Below are positions 16,184 to 24,210 of a stretch of 64,000 bases of DNA, piece after piece; the first letter of the stretch is position 1; the number at the start of each line of letters is the position of its first letter. This stretch comes from Halorubrum trapanicum. GTDB lineage: Archaea > Halobacteriota > Halobacteria > Halobacteriales > Haloferacaceae. The notes beneath the pieces are model-generated. The model made no database searches and was not told the origin of the DNA. It saw nothing but the letters and a program-made list of their open reading frames with translations. The stretch is from positions 1,240,001 to 1,304,000 of the forward strand of contig NZ_AP017569.1 in NCBI RefSeq assembly GCF_002355655.1, given 5' to 3'. Both the position numbers and the translations under genes were made by a program.

Positions 16184-16333
16184 GGTCGCCTGTACCGCAA
16201 CCGGACACGGCGACGCGACCACGCATCGGCCGCGCTCGTCCGCGACTCGATGGAGGACTGTACGCCGAGGGCGTGGCGACCGTGTGGGTCACCTCCCCTA
16301 CGTGTTGTCGGCACACTGGTTGGTCCGGAGTAA
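16184..16333 (+). pseudogene. Decayed TnpB (IS200/IS605-family OrfB) fragment
   Basis: About 150 bp reads in three successive frames as a piece of haloarchaeal TnpB: GRLYRNRTRRRDHASAALV then RDSMED in one frame, LYAEGVATVWV in the next, and GHLPYVLSAHWLVRS in a third. The RRRDHA-x-x-ALV and VATVxVG-x-L-x-VL-x-x-HW pattern is the region before the C-terminal zinc finger of TnpB. At least two frameshifts and loss of both ends show it is dead. It marks an old insertion between the lipoprotein and the orphan antitoxin. Confidence 0.6.
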
Positions 16334-16486
16334 CTGAGACGACACCTCTGTTCTGAGCGTCTCGCTCGTTTATTAAGCGTCTCGTCACGACTCCCTCGAC
16401 GCCGCCCGCGCCGCGTTCGACGACGCCGAGAGCGACTCGTGATTCGGCTCGGGACTAAGGCCTCGGTAAGAAAGCTGGATAAAGGG

Positions 16487-16750
16487 TTAGTTCGTCTCGA
16501 CGCCGAGCCGTTCCCGAGCCACGTCCGTGGACATGGTCCGTCCTGCCGCCACGTCCGCGTAGCCCTCAGCGACACCTTCCTGCGCTTCCGACGTTAGAAT
16601 TGGCTCCGTGGCATCGCGTAGCATCTCACGGATGAACTCCGAGCGGCTAGTGTACTCCCGCTTTGCGGCCAGTTTGTCGATGTCCTCCACTAACCGCTTC
16701 GGGACTTTCACGTCGAGTTTCACCATGTCGTCGTCCGAGTCCTGGTTCAT
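16487..16750 (-). CDS. Ribbon-helix-helix (CopG/ParD-type) protein, orphan antitoxin
   Basis: An 87-residue protein with an RHH domain at residues 9-45 (VKLDVKVPKRLVEDIDKLA, then EYTSRSEFIREMLRDA). The C-terminal part is acidic and includes VAEGYADVAAGRTMST, a pattern seen in ParD-like proteins. No toxin gene accompanies it; downstream lies the TnpB remnant. Either a stand-alone regulator or the survivor of a broken toxin-antitoxin pair. Confidence 0.75.
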   Translation of the reverse strand: MNQDSDDDMVKLDVKVPKRLVEDIDKLAAKREYTSRSEFIREMLRDATEPILTSEAQEGVAEGYADVAAGRTMSTDVARERLGVETN

Positions 16751-16823
16751 GCTGCGCAGTACGTGAGCGTACGAAAAGAAACTGCTGCGCAGCCGTCCTG
16801 CGGTCGGTTGCTGGCGCGACTCC

Positions 16824-17279
16824 CTACTCCTCGTCGCGCTCGACGACGACCGTCCGCCCGGTCAGCGTCTCGGGCGTGAAGCGGTAGAGACTGATGTCGA
16901 GGTCCGGCTTGTCGTCCGCCCAGATCTCGAAGAGCGGGCGCTGCGTCTCGCCGTACTGCGCGATCGTCTCCGGGGTGAGCTCGTCGAGGTCGACCCGTTC
17001 GAGGGCGCCGACGCCGACGACGCTCGCGTACTCGTCGTCCTCGTCCTCGTACACCACGATCCGGGCCTGCGGCGTCGACGCGAGGAACTCGCGCTTCTCG
17101 CTGTCGGGCGTCGACACCAGCCGGAGGTATAACGCGCGCTCGTCGGCGTCGTACCCGTAGGAGATCGGGATGGCGTACGGCGCGTCGTCGCGCGCGAGCG
17201 CGAGGACCCCCGTCTCGTGGCGGGACAGGTGCGCGTCCACCTCGGCCGGCGTCATCTCGACCTCGCTGTTCGTCGGCAT
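16824..17279 (-). CDS. Pyridoxamine 5'-phosphate oxidase-like FMN-binding protein
   Basis: Starting at the ATG at 17279 gives 151 residues. The split-barrel pattern is clear: VDAHLSRHETGVLALARDD, then PYAIPISYGYDADERALYLR and a later RIVVYEDEDDEYASVVGVG. Haloarchaea have many such small flavin-reductase-like proteins (HugZ/PPOX class) of unknown substrate. It ends in an acidic tail. An upstream in-frame ATG at 17315 adds 12 residues overlapping the promoter. It is transcribed alone. Confidence 0.8.
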   Translation of the reverse strand: MPTNSEVEMTPAEVDAHLSRHETGVLALARDDAPYAIPISYGYDADERALYLRLVSTPDSEKREFLASTPQARIVVYEDEDDEYASVVGVGALERVDLDELTPETIAQYGETQRPLFEIWADDKPDLDISLYRFTPETLTGRTVVVERDEE

Positions 17280-17465
17280 ACCCCGAATTTCTTCGCACGG
17301 CGGCTTAAAGGGCACGAGACGGTGCGGACGTGGGGGGAGAACGAGGGGATGATCGGCGACGCGGTGCGGGACCGCGTGGCGGTGTCGACGACGCGGCGCA
17401 GGGACCGAGAGGCGGTGTCGACGACGCGGCGCAGGGAGCGCGGGGCGGCCGCTTCGCGGTCGCGC

Positions 17466-17624
17466 TCAGCTGATCGCCGGCGCCTCGCCGACGTCCTCCT
17501 CGGTGATCGGCGCCCCGCAGACGACGCAGCCCGTCTCGAGCAGCGTCGCCCGCATCGCGTCGTCCACCTCGATCGAGCGCCGACACTCCGGGCAGACGAA
17601 GGTGTGGGTGGATCGCCCCGTCAT
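17466..17624 (-). CDS. Small zinc-ribbon protein (DUF7560-like)
   Basis: A 52-residue protein with two CxxC pairs, FVCPECRRSIEVDD and TGCVVCGAPITEEDV, which would bind one zinc ion. Many haloarchaeal genomes carry such miniature zinc ribbons; their role is unknown, perhaps protein or nucleic-acid contacts. The ATG at 17624 starts a compact protein consistent with this class. It lies directly downstream of the HTH_10 regulator on the same strand with a 74-nt gap. Confidence 0.7.
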   Translation of the reverse strand: MTGRSTHTFVCPECRRSIEVDDAMRATLLETGCVVCGAPITEEDVGEAPAIS

Positions 17625-17698
17625 ACCCGTGGGTACGACCCCCACGCCCATCAAACGGGATTCGGATTCTCGGAGCTTCGGAATGTGATGATCGATCC

Positions 17699-18331
17699 TC
17701 AATCCAGCAGCGCGCCGAACAGCTTCCGCTGGGCGGCCGCAACGTGCTCCGTGAACGTCGAGCGGCCGATCCCCAGCGACTCGGCCACCTCGCCGGCGTT
17801 GGCCCCCTTCGGGTGGTCGAAGTAGCCCGCCTCGTAGGCGGCCGCCAACACCTCGCGCTGGCGCTCCGTCAGCTCGCTCCGGTCGACGGTGACGAGGTCC
17901 GACTCCGTCGGCGTCGTCGTCGACTGGAGCAGGCGCAACACCTCCATGTCCGAACATCCCTCGCGGAACGCCTCCAGCACGGACCGCAGCGTCGGCAGGT
18001 CGCTCGCGTGGAAGGTGAGCCGGAGCCGCCCGTCGCGGATCGTCGCCTCCGACACGGGCGTCTCGTGGCGGTCGAGGACGGCGAACGGCGAGTCGGGGTC
18101 GACGTCCGCGTCGAACCGGTACGCCGCCCGGCCGCCGTAGTCGAAGACGACCTCGACCCCCTCGGGGACCGCGAGGTCGGCGTCCGCGATGAACTCGACG
18201 ACCACGCGCTCGCGGTCGTCCGCGGGCGTGCAGCGCGTGACCTCGGTGACCGGCGTCGCCCCGTCGACGACCCCGTCGAACGGGGACAGCGCGGTCGGTA
18301 GCGAGACCTCCGCCCGGATTCCCGATCCCAT
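17699..18331 (-). CDS. Bacterio-opsin-activator-type regulator (HTH_10)
   Basis: A 210-residue protein with a C-terminal HTH_10 domain (ELTERQREVLAAAYEAGYF, then AGEVAESLGIGRSTFTEHV). The N-terminal 130 residues form a beta-rich sensor part of the BAT type (VTEVTRCTPADDRERVVVEF). HTH_10 proteins are transcription activators in haloarchaea. It is divergent from another HTH gene across a 115-bp spacer with a TATA element and an inverted repeat, so mutual control is likely. The ATG at 18331 is chosen because the frame upstream enters the shared promoter. Confidence 0.85.
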   Translation of the reverse strand: MGSGIRAEVSLPTALSPFDGVVDGATPVTEVTRCTPADDRERVVVEFIADADLAVPEGVEVVFDYGGRAAYRFDADVDPDSPFAVLDRHETPVSEATIRDGRLRLTFHASDLPTLRSVLEAFREGCSDMEVLRLLQSTTTPTESDLVTVDRSELTERQREVLAAAYEAGYFDHPKGANAGEVAESLGIGRSTFTEHVAAAQRKLFGALLD

Positions 18332-18446
18332 CTCGTTCGTCCGTACCCGCCCCGGGCAAAAACGTTGGCGGGCGCGCGGCCGCGGTATAAAACCCCCCGC
18401 ATATGATGGGCCACCGTTCGGGGTGGTGGAGCCCCTCTCTACAGAT
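18332..18446. promoter_or_regulatory. Shared divergent promoter with TATA element and inverted repeat
   Basis: A TATAAAA lies at 18386-18392 and the AT-rich CATATGATGGG just after it. CCACC (18411-18415) and GGTGG (18425-18429) form an inverted repeat, about 20 nt past the TATA and 18 nt before the ATG at 18447. A site here would overlap the start of transcription for the + strand gene and suggests a binding site for one of the two flanking regulators. Confidence 0.45.
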
Positions 18447-18830
18447 ATGAAACGCCCCCCGCGCACGACCGACGCGACGACGACCGAGGGAGACGACGCG
18501 CTGGACGCCACGTTCGAGGCGCTCGCCGACGCCGACTGCCGGGCGATCCTCGCGGCGGCGGCGACGCCGAAGACGACAAGCGAGCTCGCCGAGGACTGCG
18601 ACATCGCGCTCTCGACCGCCTACCGGAAGGTCGAGCTGCTGAGCGAGACGCCGCTGCTCGCGGAGGGAGTCCGGTTCGACCCGGACGGCGACCACGCCGC
18701 CGAGTACGTCCGCGACGCCGAAGACGCCGCGATCGAACTCGGCGACGACGGCGTGGCGCTCACGGTCGACGACGGGGGGACCGACCCCCTCGCCGCCGCG
18801 CTCGATTCCCCCGGCGTCTCGGCCGACTGA
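18447..18830 (+). CDS. ArsR-like helix-turn-helix protein
   Basis: A 127-residue acidic protein with one winged-helix domain at residues 20-70: FEALADADCRAILAAAATPK, then TSELAEDCDIALSTAYRKVE as the recognition helix, and a wing PLLAEGVRFDPDGDHAAEYV. The remaining C-terminal part is acidic and without a recognisable domain. Its gene is divergent from the HTH_10 regulator, an arrangement often seen in haloarchaea. The target genes are not known. Confidence 0.82.
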   Translation: MKRPPRTTDATTTEGDDALDATFEALADADCRAILAAAATPKTTSELAEDCDIALSTAYRKVELLSETPLLAEGVRFDPDGDHAAEYVRDAEDAAIELGDDGVALTVDDGGTDPLAAALDSPGVSAD

Positions 18831-18859
18831 CCGCCGTTCCCGGCGACGGCGAGCCGCAG

Positions 18860-18919
18860 CGCCGCCCCGCCACCGTCACTGCGCCGCCCCGCCACCGTCA
18901 CTGCGCCGCCCCGCCACTG
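18860..18919 (+). repeat. 22-bp tandem repeat, about 2.7 copies
   Basis: The 22-nt unit CGCCGCCCCGCCACCGTCAC followed by TG occurs exactly at 18860-18881 and 18882-18903, with a third, partial copy from 18904. It lies between the HTH gene and the PAS kinase gene in sequence without coding potential. It looks like simple slippage duplication. Confidence 0.8.
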
Positions 18920-19015
18920 CCACCGCCACCGCCCCGCCACCGCGCCGCGGGGCTGCGTTTCGAATCTGATAATTGAACGGTCAAGGTTTTACACCAGTTC
19001 GCGGTCGTGTCCGAT

Positions 19016-20725
19016 ATGTCTCGCTCGCCGGAGCCAGAGACCCTCATCGATCTCGCGCAAGACAAAATCGCGGTGATCGACGAGGCGGGCCGGTTCCGGT
19101 ACCTCAACGCGGCCACCAGCAACCTGCTCGGCTTCGACCCGGACGAGCTGGTCGGGACGGACGCGTTCGACCTGGTTCACCCCGACGACGTCGACCGCGT
19201 CCGGGCGGCGTTCGAGGCGCTCGTCGCCGACGGCACGCGGCCGGACGCCCCGCTGGAATACCGTTACGAGACCGCCGACGGCGACTGGGTGTGGTTCCGC
19301 ACCCGCGTGTTTCCGCCGGCGGAGACCGGCCTCGACGGCTACGCGCTGAGCTCTCGCGACATCACCCTCGAAGTCGAGTCCCGGCGGCGCCTGGAGACCA
19401 TCGCCTCGACGTCGCCGGACGTGCTGTGGATGTTCGGCGCCGACTGGAGCGAACTGCTGTTCGTCAACGGCGCGATCGAGTCGGTGTTCGGGATCGACCC
19501 CGAAACCCTCGAGCGCCGGCCGCGAGCGTTCTTGGAGGCCGTCCACCCCGACGACCGGGCGGACGTCGAGTGCGCGATGGAGCGGCTCTCCGCCGGCGAT
19601 CCGACGAATCTCGACTACCGGATCGGCTCCCCGGACGGGCCGACAACTTGGGTCAGGGTGCCCGCGCGCCCCGTGCGGGAGGACGGCGAGGTCGTCGCCG
19701 TCACCGGGTTCGCCCGCGACGTCACCGACGAGTACCGCCGCGAGCGCCAGCTCACGGTGATGGACAACCTGCTCCGGCACACCATCCGCAACGACATGAA
19801 CATCGTCGACGGCACCGCGGAGCGGATCGCCGACCGGGTCGACGACGCCGTCGCCGCGGCGTCGACGGCGACAGAGACGGACGACGCGGTCCCCCCGGAC
19901 GTCGACCTGGCCGAACTCGCCGCCGACCTGATCGACCACGCGGAGACGGTCCGCCGGGTCGCCGACGACCTGCTCACCACGGCCGAGAAGCAGCGCGGGG
20001 TGATCGACCTCCTCCGGGAGCACGAGTCGCCCCAGCCGCTCCGGGTCGCGCCGCTCGTCGAGCGCGCGGTGGCGGACGCCGTCGACGACGCGGGCGAGGC
20101 GCCCGCCGACGTCACCGTCTCCTGTCCCGACGACGTGCGCGCGTTCACGCACCCGGAGCTCGACTACGCGATCGCCGAGCTGATCGAGAACGCGATCGAA
20201 CACGCCGAGGGGGCGGCGACGGTCGAGATCGAGGTCACGGCGCCCGCCGACCGCGTCGAGATCGCGGTCCGCGACGACGCGCCCCCCATCCCGGCGGCCG
20301 AGCGCGACCCGATCACGGACCGGTGGAAGATGGACGACCTCAGACACACCGGCGGGATGGGGCTGTGGCTCGTCTACTGGATCGCGGACCGCTCCGGGGG
20401 GGACCTCGCGTTCGACGCCGGCGCCGACGGCAACGAGGTGACGATCAGCGTCCCCGACGCCGACGGCGAGCCCTCCTTCCCGGCGGCCGACCGCGGCCCG
20501 CCGCCGGCCTCCGAAGTCCGGCCGGCCGCGGCTGAACCGGACGGCGGCGCGACGGCGCCGGCCGCCGGCTCCGAGGCGGTCGCGCCCGAGTCCGCCGGCC
20601 CCGAACCCGACGAGCGCGACCCCGCCGACGGTGAGCCCGCGGCGGGCCGCGAGTCGACCGGGGACCGCGAGCCGACCGGAGACCGCACCCCCGACGACCC
20701 CGACGCCGCCCCCGGTCCGCCGTGA
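19016..20725 (+). CDS. Soluble PAS/PAS sensor histidine kinase
   Basis: About 569 residues with no membrane helix. Two PAS domains (about residues 12-125, IAVIDEAGRFRYLNAATSNL; about 130-240, VLWMFGADWSELLFVNGAIE) are followed by a HisKA-like H-box (LLRHTIRNDMNIVDG, near 250). The ATPase domain has its N-box (LIENAIEHAEG) and G-box (GMGLWLVYWIADRSGGDL). After the kinase comes a roughly 100-residue Pro/Ala/Asp-rich tail of low complexity. It autophosphorylates in response to a cytoplasmic cue and passes phosphate to an unknown response regulator; none is adjacent. A GTG three codons upstream (19007) is an alternative start. Confidence 0.88.
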   Translation: MSRSPEPETLIDLAQDKIAVIDEAGRFRYLNAATSNLLGFDPDELVGTDAFDLVHPDDVDRVRAAFEALVADGTRPDAPLEYRYETADGDWVWFRTRVFPPAETGLDGYALSSRDITLEVESRRRLETIASTSPDVLWMFGADWSELLFVNGAIESVFGIDPETLERRPRAFLEAVHPDDRADVECAMERLSAGDPTNLDYRIGSPDGPTTWVRVPARPVREDGEVVAVTGFARDVTDEYRRERQLTVMDNLLRHTIRNDMNIVDGTAERIADRVDDAVAAASTATETDDAVPPDVDLAELAADLIDHAETVRRVADDLLTTAEKQRGVIDLLREHESPQPLRVAPLVERAVADAVDDAGEAPADVTVSCPDDVRAFTHPELDYAIAELIENAIEHAEGAATVEIEVTAPADRVEIAVRDDAPPIPAAERDPITDRWKMDDLRHTGGMGLWLVYWIADRSGGDLAFDAGADGNEVTISVPDADGEPSFPAADRGPPPASEVRPAAAEPDGGATAPAAGSEAVAPESAGPEPDERDPADGEPAAGRESTGDREPTGDRTPDDPDAAPGPP

Positions 20726-20832
20726 GGTTCGCCGGGCGGCCGACCGAAACCCGATCGATCGTTCACCATAGGACCCGATTTCGAAGAACCTCCCACCGAT
20801 CTTAAGCCGACGCTTCGCGTACTCTCGGGTTG

Positions 20833-23007
20833 ATGGGTACGCTCAACGAGCTGTTCGACCCGGACCGGGTCGCCGTCGTCGGCGCGACCGCCCGCGAGGG
20901 CGCCGTCGGCCGCGCCGTCACGTCGAATCTCCTCGACGACTTCGACGGCGACACGGTCCCCGTCAACCCGAACTACGACGCGGTGCTCGGCACGCCGTGC
21001 GTCGACGACGTCGCCGACGCGGACGCCGACGTCGCGGTGATCGTCGTCCCCCCCTCGATCGTCTTAGACGCCATCGAGGCGTGCGGCGAGGCGGGGGTCC
21101 GCAACGTCGTCGTGATCACCGCCGGGTTCGGCGAGACCGGAGAGGACGGAGCGGCGAGGGAGCGTCGCCTCGCGGAGCTAGCCGACGAGTACGACCTCAA
21201 CCTCGTCGGCCCCAACAGCCTGGGGATCATGTCGACCCCATCGGGGATGAACGCGACGTTCGGCCCCGAGAACGCCCTCCCCGGCGGGCTCTCCTTCATG
21301 AGCCAGTCCGGGGCGTTCGTCACCGCGGTCCTCGACTGGGCCAACGACAACGGGATCGGGTTCAAGGACGTGGTGTCGCTCGGGAACAAGGCCGTTCTCG
21401 ACGAGACGGACTTCGTCGACCACTGGGGCGACGACGAGGAGACCGACGTGATAATCGGCTACCTCGAAGGGATCGAGGACGGCCGCGAGTTCATCGAGAC
21501 CGCCCGCGAGACGACCCAGGACACCCCGATCGTCGCCGTGAAGTCGGGGCGGACGAGCGCCGGCGCGCAGGCCGCCTCCTCGCACACCGGCACGCTCGCG
21601 GGCTCCGACAAGGCGTACGAGGCCGGCCTCGACCAGGCGGGCGTCATCCGCGCGGAGTCGGTCGACGAGCTGTTCGACTCGGCGGGCATCCTCGGGAGCC
21701 AGCCGCTGCCCGACACCGACAGCGTCGCGATCGTCACCAACGCCGGCGGCCCCGGCGTGATGGCGACCGACGCGGTCGGCGACGCCGACCTCGACATGGC
21801 GTCGTTCACGGGCGAGACGAGCGACGCGCTCGCCGCGTCGATGCCGGAGGAGGCGAACATCCACAACCCGGTCGACGTGATCGGCGACGCCGACGTGGAG
21901 CGGTTCCGCGAGGCCCTCGAAATCACCGTCGCCGACGACAACGTCGGCGCCGCCCTCGTGCTGGCCGCGCCCACGGCGACGATCGATTTCGCGGACCTCG
22001 CGGACGCGATCGAGTCGGTCAGCGACGAGATGGACGCGCCCATCGCCGCCTGCCTGATGGGCGGCGACCGGACCCGCGAGCCGAAGCAGCAGCTCCAGGC
22101 GAAGGGGATCCCCTGTTACTTCGACCCCGCTCGCGGGATCGAGAGCCTCGCGACGCTCGCGCGCTACCGCGACATCAAGTCGCGCGAGTACGCGCCCCCC
22201 ATGTCCTTCGACGTCGACCGCGAGCGCGCACGCGAGATCCTCGGGACGGTGCGCGACCGCGACGACAACCGCTTGGGCGTCGAGGCGATGGAGCTGCTCG
22301 ACGCGTACGGTATCCCCACGCCCGCCGGCGAGATCGTCGACTCGCCCGAGCGCGCCCGCGAGGTCGCCGCGGGCGTCGACGGCGACGTGGTGATGAAGAT
22401 CGTCTCGCCGGACATCCTGCACAAGTCCGACATCGGCGGCGTCGCCGTCGGCGTCGCGGACGACGACGTGGGCGACACCTACGAGGACCTGGTCACCCGC
22501 GCGCGCAACTACCAGCCGGACGCGACCGTCCTCGGCGTCCAAGTGCAGGAGATGGTGGATCTCGACGACGGCGTCGAGACCATCGTCGGGATGAACCGCG
22601 ACCCGCAGTTCGGCCCGCTGCTGATGTTCGGGCTCGGCGGCATCTTCGTGGAGGTGATGGAGGACACCACCTTCCGCGTCGCCCCGGTCTCCGAGCCCGA
22701 GGCGCGCGAGATGACCGAGGAGATCCAGTCGGCGCCGCTGTTGCGCGGCGCCCGCGGCCGCGACCCGGTCGACGTCGACGCCGTGATCGAGACGATCGGC
22801 CGGCTCTCGCAGCTGGTCACCGACTTCCCGGCGATCCTCGAACTCGACATCAACCCGCTCGTCGCACTGCCCGACGACGACGGCGGCACGAACGCCGCCG
22901 CCGTCGACGTGAGACTCACCGTCGACCCGGAGGCCCTCGACCCGCCGGGAGCCGACGCGGAGACCGATCCGAAGCCGCTCGACGCGGAGGAACCCACCGA
23001 TGACTGA
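20833..23007 (+). CDS. acd: ADP-forming acetate/acyl-CoA synthetase, fused alpha-beta subunits
   Basis: A 724-residue protein. The N-terminal CoA-binding domain (LFDPDRVAVVGATAREG) and succinyl-CoA-ligase-like domains include the phosphorylated-histidine loop AASSHTGTLAGSD near residue 253. The C-terminal ATP-grasp domain holds VVMKIVSPDILHKSDIGGVA. The enzyme turns acyl-CoA plus ADP and phosphate into acid plus ATP, the main acetate-forming, energy-conserving step of haloarchaea. The gene overlaps by 8 nt with the phosphotransacetylase-like gene, so they form an operon. The ATG at 20833 follows an in-frame TTG. Confidence 0.93.
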   Translation: MGTLNELFDPDRVAVVGATAREGAVGRAVTSNLLDDFDGDTVPVNPNYDAVLGTPCVDDVADADADVAVIVVPPSIVLDAIEACGEAGVRNVVVITAGFGETGEDGAARERRLAELADEYDLNLVGPNSLGIMSTPSGMNATFGPENALPGGLSFMSQSGAFVTAVLDWANDNGIGFKDVVSLGNKAVLDETDFVDHWGDDEETDVIIGYLEGIEDGREFIETARETTQDTPIVAVKSGRTSAGAQAASSHTGTLAGSDKAYEAGLDQAGVIRAESVDELFDSAGILGSQPLPDTDSVAIVTNAGGPGVMATDAVGDADLDMASFTGETSDALAASMPEEANIHNPVDVIGDADVERFREALEITVADDNVGAALVLAAPTATIDFADLADAIESVSDEMDAPIAACLMGGDRTREPKQQLQAKGIPCYFDPARGIESLATLARYRDIKSREYAPPMSFDVDRERAREILGTVRDRDDNRLGVEAMELLDAYGIPTPAGEIVDSPERAREVAAGVDGDVVMKIVSPDILHKSDIGGVAVGVADDDVGDTYEDLVTRARNYQPDATVLGVQVQEMVDLDDGVETIVGMNRDPQFGPLLMFGLGGIFVEVMEDTTFRVAPVSEPEAREMTEEIQSAPLLRGARGRDPVDVDAVIETIGRLSQLVTDFPAILELDINPLVALPDDDGGTNAAAVDVRLTVDPEALDPPGADAETDPKPLDAEEPTDD

Positions 23008-24061
23008 CACACCCACCACACTCGTCACCGCGACCGGAGACAGCGCCGGAAAGACAGCGATCACCGTCGCCCTCGCGCGGCTCGCCGCCGACCGCGACCG
23101 CAGCGTCGGCTACATGAAACCGAAGGGCACCCGGCTCCAGTCGAACGTCGGGAAGACGCTCGACCAGGACCCCATGCTCGCCCGCGAGGTGCTCGGCTTA
23201 GACGCCGAGATGCACCAGATGGAGCCCGTCGTCTACTCGCCGACGTTCGTCGAGGGCGCGGTCCGCGGCACCGAGGACCCGGACGCCTTGCGCGACCGGA
23301 TCCGCGAGGAGTACGACGACATCGCGGCCGACAACGACCGGGTGTTCGTCGAGGGCGGCGGGCGCTGGACCACCGGCGGCGTCGTCGACCTCACCGACGT
23401 CGACGTCGCGGAGCTGCTCGACGCGCGGGTCGTCCTCGTCGCGGAGTACGGCTCGCCGAACGACTTAGACGAGGTGCTGGCGGCCGCCGACGCGTTCGGC
23501 GACCGCCTCGCCGGAGTCGTCTTCAACAAGGTGTCCGACGACGCCTTCGAGTCGCTCGATCAGGACGGGATCCCGTTCCTCGAATCGAAGGGGATCACCG
23601 TCTTCGGCGCGATCCCCCACGAGAAGGCGCTCGCGGGCGTCACGGTCGGGGAGCTCGCCGACGAGCTGGGCGCCGAACTGCTCACCGACGCGCCCACCGA
23701 CGCGTTCGTCGAGCGCTTCCTCGTCGGCGCGATGGGCGGCGACGAGGCGCTCCGCTACTTCCGGCGCGCCCGCGACGCCGCCGTCATCACCGGCGGCGAC
23801 CGCGCGGACGTCCAGACGGCGGCGCTGGAAGCCTCCGGGGTCGCGTGTCTCGTCTTGACCGGCGGCCACCGTCCCTCGGGCGCGGTGTTGGGCAAGGCCG
23901 CGGACGCCGGCAAGCCGGTGCTCGCCGTCAACACCGACACGGTCACCGCCATCGACCGCGCCGAGGAGATCGTCCGCGGCGGGCGCACGCGCGACGTCCG
24001 GACGGTCGATCGGATGGCCGAGCTGCTCGGCGACCACGTCGACGTGGACGCGCTGGTCTGA
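23000..24061 (+). CDS. Phosphotransacetylase-family N-terminal-type protein (P-loop plus DRTGG domain)
   Basis: A 353-residue protein beginning with a dethiobiotin-synthetase-like P-loop (TLVTATGDSAGKTAI), then a substrate-type region (SVGYMKPKGTRLQ) and a C-terminal DRTGG domain (about residues 215-320). Bacterial Pta has these two parts before its catalytic domain, which is absent here. It is co-transcribed with the ADP-forming acyl-CoA synthetase with 8-nt overlap, so a regulatory or CoA/acetyl-phosphate-sensing role for that enzyme is a reasonable guess. The biochemistry is unknown. Confidence 0.85.
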   Translation: MTDTPTTLVTATGDSAGKTAITVALARLAADRDRSVGYMKPKGTRLQSNVGKTLDQDPMLAREVLGLDAEMHQMEPVVYSPTFVEGAVRGTEDPDALRDRIREEYDDIAADNDRVFVEGGGRWTTGGVVDLTDVDVAELLDARVVLVAEYGSPNDLDEVLAAADAFGDRLAGVVFNKVSDDAFESLDQDGIPFLESKGITVFGAIPHEKALAGVTVGELADELGAELLTDAPTDAFVERFLVGAMGGDEALRYFRRARDAAVITGGDRADVQTAALEASGVACLVLTGGHRPSGAVLGKAADAGKPVLAVNTDTVTAIDRAEEIVRGGRTRDVRTVDRMAELLGDHVDVDALV

Positions 24062-24115
24062 GCCGGCGATCCCCCGGGCCGTTCGCCCGCTCGCCCCGTC
24101 CGGGCCGCCTGCGGT

Positions 24116-24175
24116 CTGCGGTCGCGGTCGCCTGCGATCCGCGGTCGCGGTCGCCCGCGATCCGTGATCGTCTGA
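24116..24175 (+). repeat. Imperfect direct repeats rich in GCGGTCGCGGTCGCC
   Basis: After the operon stop, GCGGTCGCGGTCGCC with T or C and GCGATCCG occurs twice, about 27 nt apart, followed by a third partial copy (GCGATCCGTGATCG). It sits just before the promoter of the next gene. No function can be assigned; replication slippage is the simple explanation. Confidence 0.5.
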
Positions 24176-24210
24176 CGTACTGTTTTCACGGTGGACGACG
24201 TACCCCGCCT

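Noticed and set aside
18860-18919. Origin-type iterons in the 22-bp tandem repeats
   Set aside because: The repeats are purely GC-rich, have no adjacent AT-rich unwinding region and no Orc1/Cdc6 gene lies nearby.
21178-23064. A 628-codon minus-strand frame opposite the acyl-CoA synthetase
   Set aside because: It arises from GC-ending codons of the true gene; the product is dominated by His/Arg/Val/Asp and matches no fold.
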